A DNA stretch of 64,000 nt, from positions 2,108,001 through 2,172,000 of the forward strand of contig NZ_CP030848.1 of NCBI RefSeq assembly GCF_008274825.1. The letters run 5' to 3'. Under the pieces are notes generated by a model. That model worked only from the letters and a program-made list of their open reading frames with translations, did no database searches and was not told where the DNA came from. Below are positions 45,047-53,649 of this stretch, one piece after another (the first letter of the stretch is position 1; the number at the start of each line of letters is the position of its first letter). The position numbers and the translations under genes are program-made. Origin of the DNA: Sphingobacterium hotanense. GTDB lineage: Bacteria; Bacteroidota; Bacteroidia; Sphingobacteriales; Sphingobacteriaceae.

Positions 45047-45132
45047 TCTTTAAGTCTCATTAGAAAGTTGAGGCTTTTTCAGTGCCCTCGTCTAAGACAA
45101 CCCCGATTTTTTTTAAAGTAGTTAGTATTTAG

Positions 45133-46169
45133 TAATGCGAATTAAGGGTTGAAAATAGGCTTTATGAAACAGGCTGTTAATTTACCGAACACATGTACTA
45201 ATAGTCCTTTGGTAGATCTGACCTTACTTGCGTTTTGTATCTGTGTTTTTTCATTTATCCAATTAAAAAAGGATTCGATTGGTTGTCTTACCCTAGATAC
45301 TGCTCTTGAAAACAGATCATTATAAGCACGATCCCTGTTTTTTAAACAATCCGGCTTTCCTTGGGTTTCCCTTATCGGGGTATACATAATTGATTTCTTT
45401 TCTTTATAAAACCACTCGAAGAATGGGGCGTCACGGTATATCTTGTCACCAAAGAACGTCCTACCTGCGATGGATGCCCAATTCTCCTTAAATATGTTCA
45501 GGTCACTTTCAGATGCCTTGCTTATTACTATGCTTTCCGGACGAGGCAGCGTGGATTTGTTATAGCTGTTGAGCGCATGAAGTTTTAATCCAAAATACCA
45601 AAGCCTCTTCGTTGAGCAGAAGCTTTTATCCGTTATCTCCAGAGCTACCTTTGCTCTTCTAGTCCCACTGCAGGTTATGATGGGCATAGAGTCCAGTAGG
45701 GAAAATTCTCTGGAGCACTCTTCTGGAGCAAAGTCCTCTATAACTGACTGACAGAGAGATCTCAAAACATCAAAAAGGCGGTTGATACGGGTGTTGAATG
45801 CTACGTACGAAGTTAGCTTGGGAAACCAATCCATCAGATAATCCGAGGCGAATTTATGAATCTGCTTGATCCTTAGCCGCTGTTCCTCGTGCACACTGAA
45901 TAAATAGATGGTCAAAACCTCCTGATCAGTAAAGTCAGGTTTGTTATTGTTTGAAAATCGCTGACAGTAATATTGCAGTTCACTGTCATATTTATCACAC
46001 ACATACTGGTATAATTTTATTAATTTTAGAGCCTTGGCCTGATTGATCATGTTCTTTTATAATGCTTAAGGAACATTATAAATATACTGATAATCAGGCT
46101 TTTATACAAGTTTTCAACCCTCTTTTTAAGAAGCTTTTTCCAATATATTTCAACCCTTAATTCGCATTA
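45133..46169 (-). mobile_element. IS982-family element inserted in a heptad array
   Basis: 22-bp perfect inverted repeats (45133-45154 and 46148-46169; outer bases TAATGCGAATTAAGGG). The flanks on both sides are TTAGTAG/TTAGTAT heptads, and TAGTA adjoins each end, a possible duplication that the repeats blur. One transposase gene is on the minus strand. Confidence 0.85.
45142..46050 (-). CDS. IS982-family transposase
   Basis: The 302-residue DDE transposase has DSMPIITCSGTRRAKVAL (D), FFGDKIYRDAPFF (D) and VRQPIESFFNWI (E), plus the family's WYFGLKLHAL. The start is supported by ATG 46050. The stop lies just inside the inverted repeat. Intact. Confidence 0.9.
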   Translation of the reverse strand: MINQAKALKLIKLYQYVCDKYDSELQYYCQRFSNNNKPDFTDQEVLTIYLFSVHEEQRLRIKQIHKFASDYLMDWFPKLTSYVAFNTRINRLFDVLRSLCQSVIEDFAPEECSREFSLLDSMPIITCSGTRRAKVALEITDKSFCSTKRLWYFGLKLHALNSYNKSTLPRPESIVISKASESDLNIFKENWASIAGRTFFGDKIYRDAPFFEWFYKEKKSIMYTPIRETQGKPDCLKNRDRAYNDLFSRAVSRVRQPIESFFNWINEKTQIQNASKVRSTKGLLVHVFGKLTACFIKPIFNP

Positions 46170-46170
46170 G

Positions 46171-46271
46171 TAGTTAGTATTTAGACCTATGGCGGAATAC
46201 TGGAGATTAGATATAAGGATTAGATGTGAGATATAAGACATTGAAAGGGTGCCGATTAGGCGCCTTTTTTT
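46171..46271. repeat. heptads and GGCGCC-type terminator right of IS982
   Basis: TAGTTAG/TATTTAG heptads, ACCTATGGCGG, TTAGATA-type units, then GGTGCC-GATTA-GGCGCC (46248-46264) and seven T. This is the remainder of what was the icd 3' region before the IS insertions. Confidence 0.75.
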
Positions 46272-46330
46272 GTGTCAAGATGAAAGGATGATCAGGATAA
46301 TTGGTTTTGCCATATATTGATCGCCAGAGG

Positions 46331-46590
46331 TCTAAATACTAACTACTAAATACTAACTACTATTTTGCACCAGGAAAGGAAGGATGCAAGGATTGACAGG
46401 ATCATGTTGAAAGAAAAAATGGGTCCGTTTCTGAACCAGGAAAGGAAGGATGAAAGGATAATCAGGATGGTTTGTATTGAATCAAGAAAGGTAGACGCTT
46501 GATCTTGTCAATCCTTGTATCCTTCCTTTCCTGGTTCAGAAAAAATCTAGTTTCCAGCCATAGGTCTAAATACTAAATACTAACTACTAC
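46331..46590. repeat. heptad arrays and palindrome arms before the arsenic operon
   Basis: CTAAATA/CTAACTA heptads at 46331-46362 and 46564-46590 bracket forward arms (ACCAGGAAAGGAAGGAT at 46374 and GAACCAGGAAAGGAAGGAT at 46434), a degenerate arm near 46480 and a reverse arm ending CCTGGTTC at 46539. Confidence 0.8.
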
Positions 46591-46601
46591 TTTCAAATTA
46601 T

Positions 46602-46619
46602 TATCGTAATATTGCGATA
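46602..46619 (+). promoter_or_regulatory. ArsR-type operator upstream of arsR
   Basis: TATCGTAATATTGCGATA, a near-perfect palindrome 11 bases before the arsR ATG. It overlaps a weak -7-like TAATATTG. A second version is at 46986-47001. Confidence 0.6.
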
Positions 46620-46630
46620 TAAAAATTATA

Positions 46631-46963
46631 ATGATGGGAGTTACGAAGACAGAGATTTATAAGGATGAACAAAACAAGTTAGCATCATTGCTTAAGGTTT
46701 TGGGGCATCCGGCGCGAATAGCAATTTTACAGCATATTATCAATCAAAAGGCGTGTATTTGCAATGATTTAGTGGAAGAATTAGGATTAGCGCAAGCAAC
46801 TATTTCACAGCATCTGAAGGAATTGAAAAGTATTGGGATTATTCAGGGTTCCATCGAAGGGAAATCTGTTTGCTATTGCATTGATGAGCATGTTTGGAAG
46901 GACTTTCAAAAGGAATTCAATGTGTTTTTTAATCAGGAAGTTAAAGTGAATCGCTGTTGCTAA
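46631..46963 (+). CDS. arsR: ArsR family metalloregulator
   Basis: The 110-residue winged-helix repressor has LLKVLGHPARIAIL and the recognition helix AQATISQHLKELKSIG. Cysteines C42 and C44 (ACICNDL) at the start of the DNA-binding helices, C81, C83 and the C-terminal NRCC are candidate arsenite ligands. It probably represses its own operon by binding the two palindromes at 46602 and 46986. Confidence 0.88.
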   Translation: MMGVTKTEIYKDEQNKLASLLKVLGHPARIAILQHIINQKACICNDLVEELGLAQATISQHLKELKSIGIIQGSIEGKSVCYCIDEHVWKDFQKEFNVFFNQEVKVNRCC

Positions 46964-46985
46964 CGGCATTTTTTTAAGCATTCAT

Positions 46986-47001
46986 ATCGGTATATTACGA
47001 T
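46986..47001 (+). promoter_or_regulatory. second ArsR-type operator
   Basis: ATCGGTATATTACGAT; its reverse complement matches 14 of 16 positions of the first operator. It lies between arsR and the DUF6428 gene, suggesting a second promoter. Confidence 0.55.
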
Positions 47002-47040
47002 GTTATTAATGTGAATTAAACCATTTTAAAAATAATAGAG

Positions 47041-47504
47041 ATGAAATTATCAGAAATCAAAAAATCTTACCGTCATTGGAAAATGTCGAATTTCAATTGG
47101 AAAACGGAACATTTGTGCCGGAACATTTTCATGTTACGGAAGTGGGCTTCATTTTAAAACGCTTTATAGACTGTGGGGGTAAAATTCGAGAAGAACGAAT
47201 TATTAATTTTCAATTGTGGGATGCTAATGACTTTGAGCATAGACTAAAGCCGGAAAAATTGTTGAAGATTATTGAATTATCAGAAACAAAATTAGGCATT
47301 GAAGACGCGGAGGTGGAGGTAGAATACCAAGGCGAAACGATTGGCAAATATGATTTAAATTTTGAAGACAAGCGTTTCATATTGATGAACAAGCAAACTG
47401 CATGTTTAGCCGAAGATGCTTGTGGTATTCCTCTAGAGAAGCAGAAAGTGAAACTTAAGGAATTGAAAAATTCATGCTGCACCCCCAATTCCGGCTGTTG
47501 CTAA
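47041..47504 (+). pseudogene. DUF6428 arsenic-operon protein, frameshifted near the start
   Basis: From ATG 47041 the protein begins MKLSEIKK and then goes out of frame. With one extra A in the run of six at 47059-47064 the reading becomes MKLSEIKKILPSLENVEFQ and continues to the stop at 47504, giving about 154 residues ending in NSCCTPNSGCC. Without it only a TTG at 47076 opens the main frame. The cysteine-rich tail and position between arsR and the phosphatase-like gene fit the DUF6428 family. This could be a real mutation, a slippage site or a base-call error. Confidence 0.75.
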
Positions 47505-48137
47505 ATGCTAAACTTTACAAAAATGTACATTGAACTTAGCGAGACTATTGTTAAGGAAATAGATTTCCAAAATATAAGTGAAGATCGCAAATTGATTTTG
47601 CGGCCTTTGATAGATTTTATTCAGCAAAAAATAGCGCATAAGAAAGTCGCAAATATCAATTTTATCTGCACCCATAATTCGCGCCGAAGTCACCTAGCCC
47701 AGATTTGGGCACAGGTAGCGAGTGCATACTTCAAGATTCCAAATATCTATTGCTACTCCGGGGGAACAGAGGCAACAGCACTCTTTCCAAAAGTCGCCGA
47801 AACATTATCAGAACAAGGATTTAAGGTATTCGGTATAACCCAAAGTGATAATCCAGTTTATTCGATAAAATTCAGCGATAATAGTTTGCCAATTATTGGT
47901 TTTTCGAAAGCCTATGACAACCCTTTCAATCCAACATCCGAATTCGTTGCTGTTTTGACTTGTTCGCAGGCAGACGAAGGTTGCCCTTTCATTATTGGGG
48001 CAGAAAAGAGAATCCCGATCAGGTATGAAGACCCCAAAGTTTCAGACGGCACTCCCGAGCAATCTGTAGTGTACATGAAACGCAGTTTGCAGATAGCAAG
48101 CGAAATGTTTTATGTTTTTTCAAAAATTAGTCCATAA
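47505..48137 (+). CDS. low-molecular-weight phosphatase-like arsenate reductase
   Basis: The 210-residue protein (or 204 from Met 47523) has the phosphate loop CTHNSRRS (C55 to R61, CX5R) of the LMW phosphatase/arsenate reductase fold. The later PFIIGAEKRIPIRYEDPKVSDGTPEQ holds the usual acid-side loop region. It is expected to reduce arsenate to arsenite for export by the following Acr3. It starts directly after the stop of the DUF6428 gene. Confidence 0.85.
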   Translation: MLNFTKMYIELSETIVKEIDFQNISEDRKLILRPLIDFIQQKIAHKKVANINFICTHNSRRSHLAQIWAQVASAYFKIPNIYCYSGGTEATALFPKVAETLSEQGFKVFGITQSDNPVYSIKFSDNSLPIIGFSKAYDNPFNPTSEFVAVLTCSQADEGCPFIIGAEKRIPIRYEDPKVSDGTPEQSVVYMKRSLQIASEMFYVFSKISP

Positions 48138-48140
48138 TCT

Positions 48141-49171
48141 ATGCAACCAAAGTTAAAGTTTCTAGATCGCTACCTGACCTTATGGATCTTTCTTGCTATG
48201 GCAATTGGCGTAAGTATTGGTAACTTCTTTCCAAATGTTTCCCAAATTACCGATGGCTGGAACGTAGGTACTACAAATATACCGATAGCAATAGGATTGA
48301 TACTGATGATGTATCCTCCTTTAGCAAAAGTAGATTATTCTTTATTGCCTAAAGCGTTGAAGGACAAAAAGGTAATCACTATATCTTTACTGTTGAATTG
48401 GATAATTGGAACTGCGCTAATGTTCGGATTAGCGGTCTTATTTCTACGGGACGAACCCGACTATATGACGGGCTTGATCTTAATTGGATTAGCACGATGT
48501 ATTGCCATGGTTATCGTATGGAGTGATTTAGCAAAAGCGAATCGGGAATATACCGCTTTATTGGTTGCGCTAAACAGTATATTTCAAATTCTGTGTTACA
48601 GTGGCTTGGTATGGTTTTTTATCAATTTTCTGCCCAGTAAGCTTGGGTTGGCAGAGTTCAATGTCAGTGTGTCAATGGAGGACATTACTGAAAGTGTCCT
48701 GATATACTTAGGCATACCTTTTCTCGCGGGCTTTTTAAGTCGGTCTATTTTGGTTCGTTTGAAAGGCGTTGAATGGTACAACAGAAAATTTGTACCGAAA
48801 ATATCACCCATCACCCTGGTTGCATTGCTCTTTACAATTGTTTTAATGTTTAGTTTAAAAGGTGATAAAATTGTTGAGTTGCCATTAGATGTACTAAAAA
48901 TTGCAATACCCTTAGTCATCTATTTTGTCCTGATGTTTTTCGTGAGCTTCTTTGTAAATAGATCCTTAAAATTCCTTATGATAAAAATGCGTCAATAGCT
49001 TTTACGGCTACAGGGAACAATTTTGAACTAGCGATTGCAGTGTCGGTGGCAGTTTTCGGAGTGCATTCGCCTCAGGCGTTTGTGGGTGTAATAGGGCCGC
49101 TCGTGGAAGTGCCGGTATTGATCTTACTTGTGCGAACCAGCTTATGGCTAAAAAGTAGATATTATGCATAA
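48141..49171 (+). pseudogene. acr3: Acr3-type arsenite efflux pump, frameshifted near the C-terminus
   Basis: The first 270 residues are Acr3 ([34 protein letters not shown] with the transport cysteine, [11 protein letters not shown]). A missing A in the run near 48973-48976 sends the frame to a premature stop at 48998. The next frame, with one A restored, reads [21 protein letters not shown], then [12 protein letters not shown] and stops at 49171, completing a normal ~343-residue protein. The last two transmembrane helices are thus cut off unless the frame is corrected. Confidence 0.85.
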
Positions 49172-49228
49172 AAATCGTTAAAGCCCAATAGCCGGAATTT
49201 GTGATTAAATCCACTTATCCTTATATTT

Positions 49229-49249
49229 AGGTTTATACAACATAAACCT
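49229..49249 (+). promoter_or_regulatory. palindrome upstream of the isomerase-like gene
   Basis: AGGTTTAT-ACAAC-ATAAACCT, a perfect 8-5-8 inverted repeat ending 6 bases before the ATG; it could be an operator or a translation-blocking hairpin. Confidence 0.4.
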
Positions 49250-49255
49250 ACATCG

Positions 49256-50116
49256 ATGAAAAATAAATCTGCCTCTAGGCGTCAATTTTTACAACAGTCT
49301 TTTTTGGCTGGTACGGCATTAATTACTGCACCATCTCTATTTAACAATACTGCTCATGCGGAGGAGCAATCTACCGTAAATAAACAGGATAGTTTGAAAC
49401 TCGGTATCGCGGGATACAGCTTTGTTCACTTCAATTTGGAGCAGTCATTAGCCATGATGAAACGTATGGATGTGCGATATTTGTGTATTAAAGATTTTCA
49501 TCTTCCTTTTGACAGCTCGGCAGAACAGATTGCAGCATTTCACAAAAAGTTGGCGGATGCTAATGTAAAAGGCTATGCCGTAGGTCCGATTTATACAAAA
49601 ACAACTCAGGATATAGATAAGGCGTTCGACTATGCGAAACGGGTAGGGGTCGACTTGATTGTCGGCATCCCGGAAATAAAAGATCTTCCATACGTTTCTC
49701 AGAAATGTAAGGAAACGAATATTCGATACGCAATCCATAACCACGGTCCGGAGGATAAGATTTACCCGAATGCGACCGTTATCTGGAATAATATCAAATC
49801 GCTAGACAAGAACGTAGGTATGTGCTTTGATATGGGCCACAACATGCGCGATGGTCAAGATCCATTAAAAGACTTATTACGCTATAAAGACCGAATATTT
49901 GACTTGCACCTCAAAAATGTAACCTCTGCAACCGCAGAAGGTAAAACCTGTGAACTAGGGCGCGGCGTCATCAATATTCCAGCGTTTGTAAAAGGCCTTC
50001 AGAAAATTAAGTACTCGGGATCCTGTAGTCTAGAATTCGAAAAAGACATGAAAGATCCACTCGCCGGCCTAGCCGAATCGGTAGGCTATTTTAGAGGCGT
50101 GTTAAGTGCAATTTAA
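49256..50116 (+). CDS. Tat-exported sugar phosphate isomerase/epimerase-like protein
   Basis: The 286-residue protein has a twin-arginine signal (SRRQFLQQSFLAGTALITAP) and a xylose-isomerase-like TIM barrel: YAVGPIYTKTTQDIDKAF, YAIHNHGPEDKIYPN and CFDMGHNMRDGQDPLKD supply the metal-binding His/Glu/Asp positions. Exported members often act on sugar derivatives in Bacteroidota; the substrate is unknown. The transcript ends in heptads and a GGCGCC hairpin. Confidence 0.85.
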   Translation: MKNKSASRRQFLQQSFLAGTALITAPSLFNNTAHAEEQSTVNKQDSLKLGIAGYSFVHFNLEQSLAMMKRMDVRYLCIKDFHLPFDSSAEQIAAFHKKLADANVKGYAVGPIYTKTTQDIDKAFDYAKRVGVDLIVGIPEIKDLPYVSQKCKETNIRYAIHNHGPEDKIYPNATVIWNNIKSLDKNVGMCFDMGHNMRDGQDPLKDLLRYKDRIFDLHLKNVTSATAEGKTCELGRGVINIPAFVKGLQKIKYSGSCSLEFEKDMKDPLAGLAESVGYFRGVLSAI

Positions 50117-50118
50117 TT

Positions 50119-50177
50119 TTAGACATTAGATATTAGATGTGAGACATTAGAGTATGGCGCCGACTAGGCGCCTTTTC
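50119..50177 (+). terminator. heptads and GGCGCC-type terminator after the isomerase-like gene
   Basis: Heptads TTAGACA, TTAGATA, TTAGATG, GAGACAT, TTAGAG (50119-50152), then GGCGCC-GACTA-GGCGCC (50156-50172) and TTTT. This is the same module order as behind bshB1 and the kinase-like gene. Confidence 0.85.
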
Positions 50178-50290
50178 TATTTGTGGAGATTGGGGCAAGG
50201 AGTTGGTCTATAATTTGAACGATTGGATTGAAAATGAACTAGGGTGTCTTGAGCAAGCAAAGGAAGGATGTAAGGATTGGCAGGATGCTT

Positions 50291-50545
50291 TTTCTGAACC
50301 AGGAAAGGAAGGAGGTAAGGATAATCAGGATCAAGTTTGCCGAATGTTTCGCCATCGGTCTTAATACTAAGTACTAAGTACTAAATACTATTTCTGAACC
50401 AGGAAAGGAAGGATTTTATGATTTTCAGGATCAAGTTTGCCGGGTGTTTCGCCATCGGTCTTAATACTAAGTACTAACTACTAGATACTATTTCTGAACC
50501 AGGAAAGGAAGGATAAAAGGATAATCAGGATCAAGTTTGACGTCG
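50291..50545. repeat. 100-bp tandem array of palindrome arm plus heptads
   Basis: TTTCTGAACCAGGAAAGG recurs at 50291, 50391 and 50491, an exact 100-bp period. Each unit has a forward arm, AATCAGGATCAAG or similar, GTTTCGCCATCGGTC and CTAAGTA/CTAAATA heptads. A degenerate arm is at 50252. Confidence 0.88.
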
Positions 50546-50596
50546 AACATCAAGTTTGAGCATGATACTAAACTCCTTAACTTTCCATTTGCTTAA

Positions 50597-50660
50597 AACC
50601 CTTGTAAAGCCCTTTCACTCCCCTTATATACCCAAATCAAACCCGCTTGGAAAGGGTTAT
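50597..50660. repeat. second copy of the dispersed 21-bp motif
   Basis: Identical to 16984-17004 over 21 bases (AACCCTTGTAAAGCCCTTTC plus A). A GAAAGGGTT inverted partner of part of the motif is near 50652. Confidence 0.65.
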
Positions 50661-50725
50661 GATATGCGTCAGCAAAGGATGTGAAAAAGTAATCCATAAA
50701 TAATCACCAAACGCAATCCCGTCAA

Positions 50726-50885
50726 TCCTTTTATCCTTCCTTTCCTGGTTCAGAAAAAATCCTGAAAATCCTTACATCTTTCCTTTCCTGGTTCAAAGAC
50801 AATACATCAATCCTTTTATCCTTCCTTTCCTGGTTCAGACAATACTCTAATATCTAAAATCTTATATCTAATCTCTAATACCCAC
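50726..50885. repeat. three reverse palindrome arms and TCTAATA heptads
   Basis: CCTTTCCTGGTTC ends at 50755, 50795 and about 50839, opposite in direction to the array at 50291-50545, so the whole gap is roughly mirror-symmetric. Heptads TCTAATA, TCTAAAA, TCTTATA, TCTAATC follow. Confidence 0.8.
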
Positions 50886-50928
50886 AAACCAATCTTTTTC
50901 CTTAAATTAGTTTCATAGCCATTTATAA

Positions 50929-52266
50929 ATGAGATTGATCGCTCTTCTATGTATGTGCTTCATGAGTTTTTATGCTCATGGGCAATCCGAATTTTCTTTT
51001 CTAACAAAGAAACGGCATGTTGATTTTGAGCTTGTGGGCAATCTTATTATTGTTCCGGTCAAGTTGAATGGTGTTCCGCTTTCTTTTCTTTTGGATACCG
51101 GGGTGAAGGAAACTATTCTTTTTGCGGGAAAGCAGGATTCCGTACCGCTTGATAATGTACATCGCGTGAAATTTTCTGGAATTGGTATTGAGGATGGGGT
51201 AGAAGGAATTATGGCCATTGCAAATGATTTGGAGATTGGAGGCACCTTACGGGATTCCTCGCATAATGTTTTTGTCATCAACGGCGAAGAACTGGATATC
51301 TCCAGTCATATTGGGATGCCCGTTAATGGGATATTGGGAGCACGATTTATACAGCAATTTATGCTGAAGATTGACTACATCAAGAGCCGGATTAGCCTAT
51401 ATGATCCCCAAGACTTTCCGGAGAAGATTATTCGAAAATTTACGAGAGTTCCTATTCATCTGGAACGTGATCGACCATATACGGAGGTGGATATCCGTTT
51501 AGCTGATGATCGGATGGAGCACGCTAAGATGCTTATCGATATGGGAAATTCAGATGGACTACTGATATTTCCATTTGTTCTAGACTCCTTTCAAGTGAAG
51601 GAACCTAATGTATATGAGTTTATTGGTCGAGGTTTTAACGGCGAGATTTATGGAAAGCGGAATAGAATTGCCGGTTTCGACTGGGCTGGATTTCAGATTA
51701 AGCAACCCATTGTTTCGTATCCCGATTCCAATGCCGTCCACGCGGCGAGATTAGCAGAAAGTAGGATAGGATCTGTGGGAAGCCAGGTGCTGCGCCACTT
51801 CCATGTGATTTTGAACTATCAAGCGGAAGAGATCTATCTGCGGCCGAATAAGAATTTTGGGAAGCGTTTTGAATTCAATATGAGTGGGATGGAAATAAAG
51901 CATGATGGCTTGGTATGGGCACAGCGCGAAGTGCCGACCAGCATTGGTAGCCGAAGCAAAGACGATCCTCATGGAGGTGTAACCGCATGGCAATCGCAGA
52001 TATTGAAATATGAATTTAAGTTATTGCCGGTGTATGTGGTAGCAGGGGTACGGAAAGATTCGCCAGCGGAAAGGGCGGGAGTACTGAAGGATGATGTGCT
52101 GATTAAGATCAACGGCAAAAAGACGGAAAACATGAAACTGAAGGATGTATTGCATAAACTGCAACATAAAGATGGCGACCTGATCAATTTAATCGTAGAA
52201 AGAGCTGGAGAACAGAGACAATTGCAATTTAAATTGGTCGATCCGATACCGTACAAGGGAAATTGA
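50929..52266 (+). CDS. secreted retropepsin-like aspartic protease with PDZ domain
   Basis: The 445-residue protein has a signal peptide (LIALLCMCFMSFYAHGQ), a first retroviral-type half with LLDTG (D56-G58), and a second half where the expected Asp-Thr-Gly reads LIDMGNSDG near residue 204. A PDZ domain (GVRKDSPAERAGVLKDDVLIKING, here in outline) closes the C-terminus. Many Bacteroidota encode such proteins of unknown substrate. The altered second DTG may affect activity. Confidence 0.85.
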   Translation: MRLIALLCMCFMSFYAHGQSEFSFLTKKRHVDFELVGNLIIVPVKLNGVPLSFLLDTGVKETILFAGKQDSVPLDNVHRVKFSGIGIEDGVEGIMAIANDLEIGGTLRDSSHNVFVINGEELDISSHIGMPVNGILGARFIQQFMLKIDYIKSRISLYDPQDFPEKIIRKFTRVPIHLERDRPYTEVDIRLADDRMEHAKMLIDMGNSDGLLIFPFVLDSFQVKEPNVYEFIGRGFNGEIYGKRNRIAGFDWAGFQIKQPIVSYPDSNAVHAARLAESRIGSVGSQVLRHFHVILNYQAEEIYLRPNKNFGKRFEFNMSGMEIKHDGLVWAQREVPTSIGSRSKDDPHGGVTAWQSQILKYEFKLLPVYVVAGVRKDSPAERAGVLKDDVLIKINGKKTENMKLKDVLHKLQHKDGDLINLIVERAGEQRQLQFKLVDPIPYKGN

Positions 52267-52326
52267 TGGTGAGGCGTGCGGGTGTTGGATGTTGAATTAT
52301 TGGAGCTTGTGTGGTTCGAGGCAATA

Positions 52327-52500
52327 TAATTTTGGTATATATAGTTTGAGATTGTATAGTTTGAGCCCTTTAGTGAAAGGGCTCTACGCAGTTCGTCCTA
52401 GCTAATTCCTATATAGTTTGATTGGAATTTATAGGCGCTATATATGACGATATACCGGCCAGCAGATACATAAAAGAAAAAAGCGTCTTTTCAGACGCTT
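52327..52500 (+). ncRNA. possible structured small RNA in the gap before accA
   Basis: A -7-like TAATTTTG (52327-52334) is followed by GGTATAT (52334-52340), which pairs with ATATACC (52450-52456). Inside is a perfect hairpin GAGCCCTTT-AGTG-AAAGGGCTC (52363-52384), and TATAGTTTGA occurs three times. It ends at the bidirectional hairpin AAGCGTCT/AGACGCTT. No ORF is visible. Low confidence. Confidence 0.3.
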
Positions 52501-52505
52501 TCTCT
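52481..52505 (-). terminator. terminator of accA
   Basis: 8-bp stem AAGCGTCT/AGACGCTT, loop TTTC, with an A-run (52475-52482) providing U on the minus strand; 6 bases from the accA stop. Confidence 0.8.
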
Positions 52506-53462
52506 TTATTCATTTACAACTCCCATTTTACTGAACTTATCAATTCGTTCAGCGACTAGGGGGTCTTTATCTTTTTGTAGTAATACCGCTAAATCCTCTA
52601 GGATTCTGTTTTTCACATTGATTGCTGTAGTTTCCGGATCTTGGTGTGCTCCACCTAGGGGCTCGGCGATGATTCCATCGATCAATCCGTTGCCTAGCAT
52701 ATCTTCAGCCGTTAATTTTAAGGCTTCAGCAGCGCGTTCCTTGTGGTCCCAGCTTCTCCATAGAATAGATGAACAAGACTCGGGAGAGATTACCGAATAC
52801 CATGTGTTTTGCAACATGTAAACACGGTCGCCAATACCAATACCTAAAGCACCTCCAGATGCACCTTCGCCAATAACGATACAGATTACGGGAACTTTAA
52901 GTACCGACATCTCCAGTAGATTTCTAGCGATTGCTTCACCTTGACCGCGCTCTTCAGCTTCTAGTCCTGGATATGCACCCATGGTATCAATTAATGTCAC
53001 GATAGGTTTGTTGAATTTCTCAGCCATCTTCATCAGGCGTAGAGCCTTGCGATAGCCTTCAGGGTTTGCCATTCCAAAGTTGCGGAATTGACGTTCTTTC
53101 GTATTCTTACCTTTCTGATGTCCAATCACCATTACGGGTTGCCCAGCGATAGACGCGAAGCCACCAACGATAGCTTTATCATCTTTGACTGTACGGTCAC
53201 CATGTAATTCAATAAAATCGTCACAGATTAGGTCAATATAGTCGAAAGTTTGAGGACGGTCGGCATGGCGTGACATTTGCACTTTTTGCCATCCGGTCAT
53301 GTTGTTGTAAACCTCAAGCTTAGTTTGTTCAAGTTTTTCTTCCAGTTCGCGGATCGTTGCTCCCATATCTACTTTGGTTTTTTCTTCTACTTGCTTTACC
53401 TTTTCGATTTGAGTTTGTAAATCAGCGATAGGCTTTTCAAAATCAAATGTTGTTTCCATCAT
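52506..53462 (-). CDS. accA: acetyl-CoA carboxylase carboxyltransferase subunit alpha
   Basis: The 318-residue alpha subunit transfers the carboxyl group from biotin to acetyl-CoA to make malonyl-CoA, with AccD. KTPIVT-like [25 protein letters not shown] (outline), [17 protein letters not shown] and the N-terminal coiled coil are typical. Met 1 or Met 2 may start. No AccD neighbour is seen. Complete. Confidence 0.95.
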   Translation of the reverse strand: MMETTFDFEKPIADLQTQIEKVKQVEEKTKVDMGATIRELEEKLEQTKLEVYNNMTGWQKVQMSRHADRPQTFDYIDLICDDFIELHGDRTVKDDKAIVGGFASIAGQPVMVIGHQKGKNTKERQFRNFGMANPEGYRKALRLMKMAEKFNKPIVTLIDTMGAYPGLEAEERGQGEAIARNLLEMSVLKVPVICIVIGEGASGGALGIGIGDRVYMLQNTWYSVISPESCSSILWRSWDHKERAAEALKLTAEDMLGNGLIDGIIAEPLGGAHQDPETTAINVKNRILEDLAVLLQKDKDPLVAERIDKFSKMGVVNE

Positions 53463-53649
53463 AAACTATTAGCTGCCAACATAGGCGAAGCTAAGTTAAT
53501 TGTTTTTTAAGAAATTATGAAAACTAAATTGGTGGGGTAAACAAGGTTATACCGGCTAATCTTTATTTATCAACTGATTTTGAGCGGAATAGCGAAGTTG
53601 TGGAGATTGCAGTTTTGTGCAATAGTTAAAATTTAATAACTTCATCGGC

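Larger units (their letters stand above)
43307..45111 (+). mobile_element. IS1182-family element at the icd stop codon
   Basis: Perfect inverted repeats start next to the icd TAA: TCGGGGTTGTCTAAGACGAG and 13 more bases at 43312-43344, matched by 45074-45106. The A-run (43305-43311) and T-run (45107-45114) extend them. TTTAA flanks both sides (43302-43306 and 45112-45116), a possible 5-bp duplication, though homopolymers make the exact end ambiguous. One transposase ORF and an internal terminator are present. Confidence 0.85.

Noticed and set aside
50291..50545. Possible CRISPR array
   Set aside because: Repeats of 70-100 bp contain inner heptads, have no unique spacers of constant length, and there are no cas genes.
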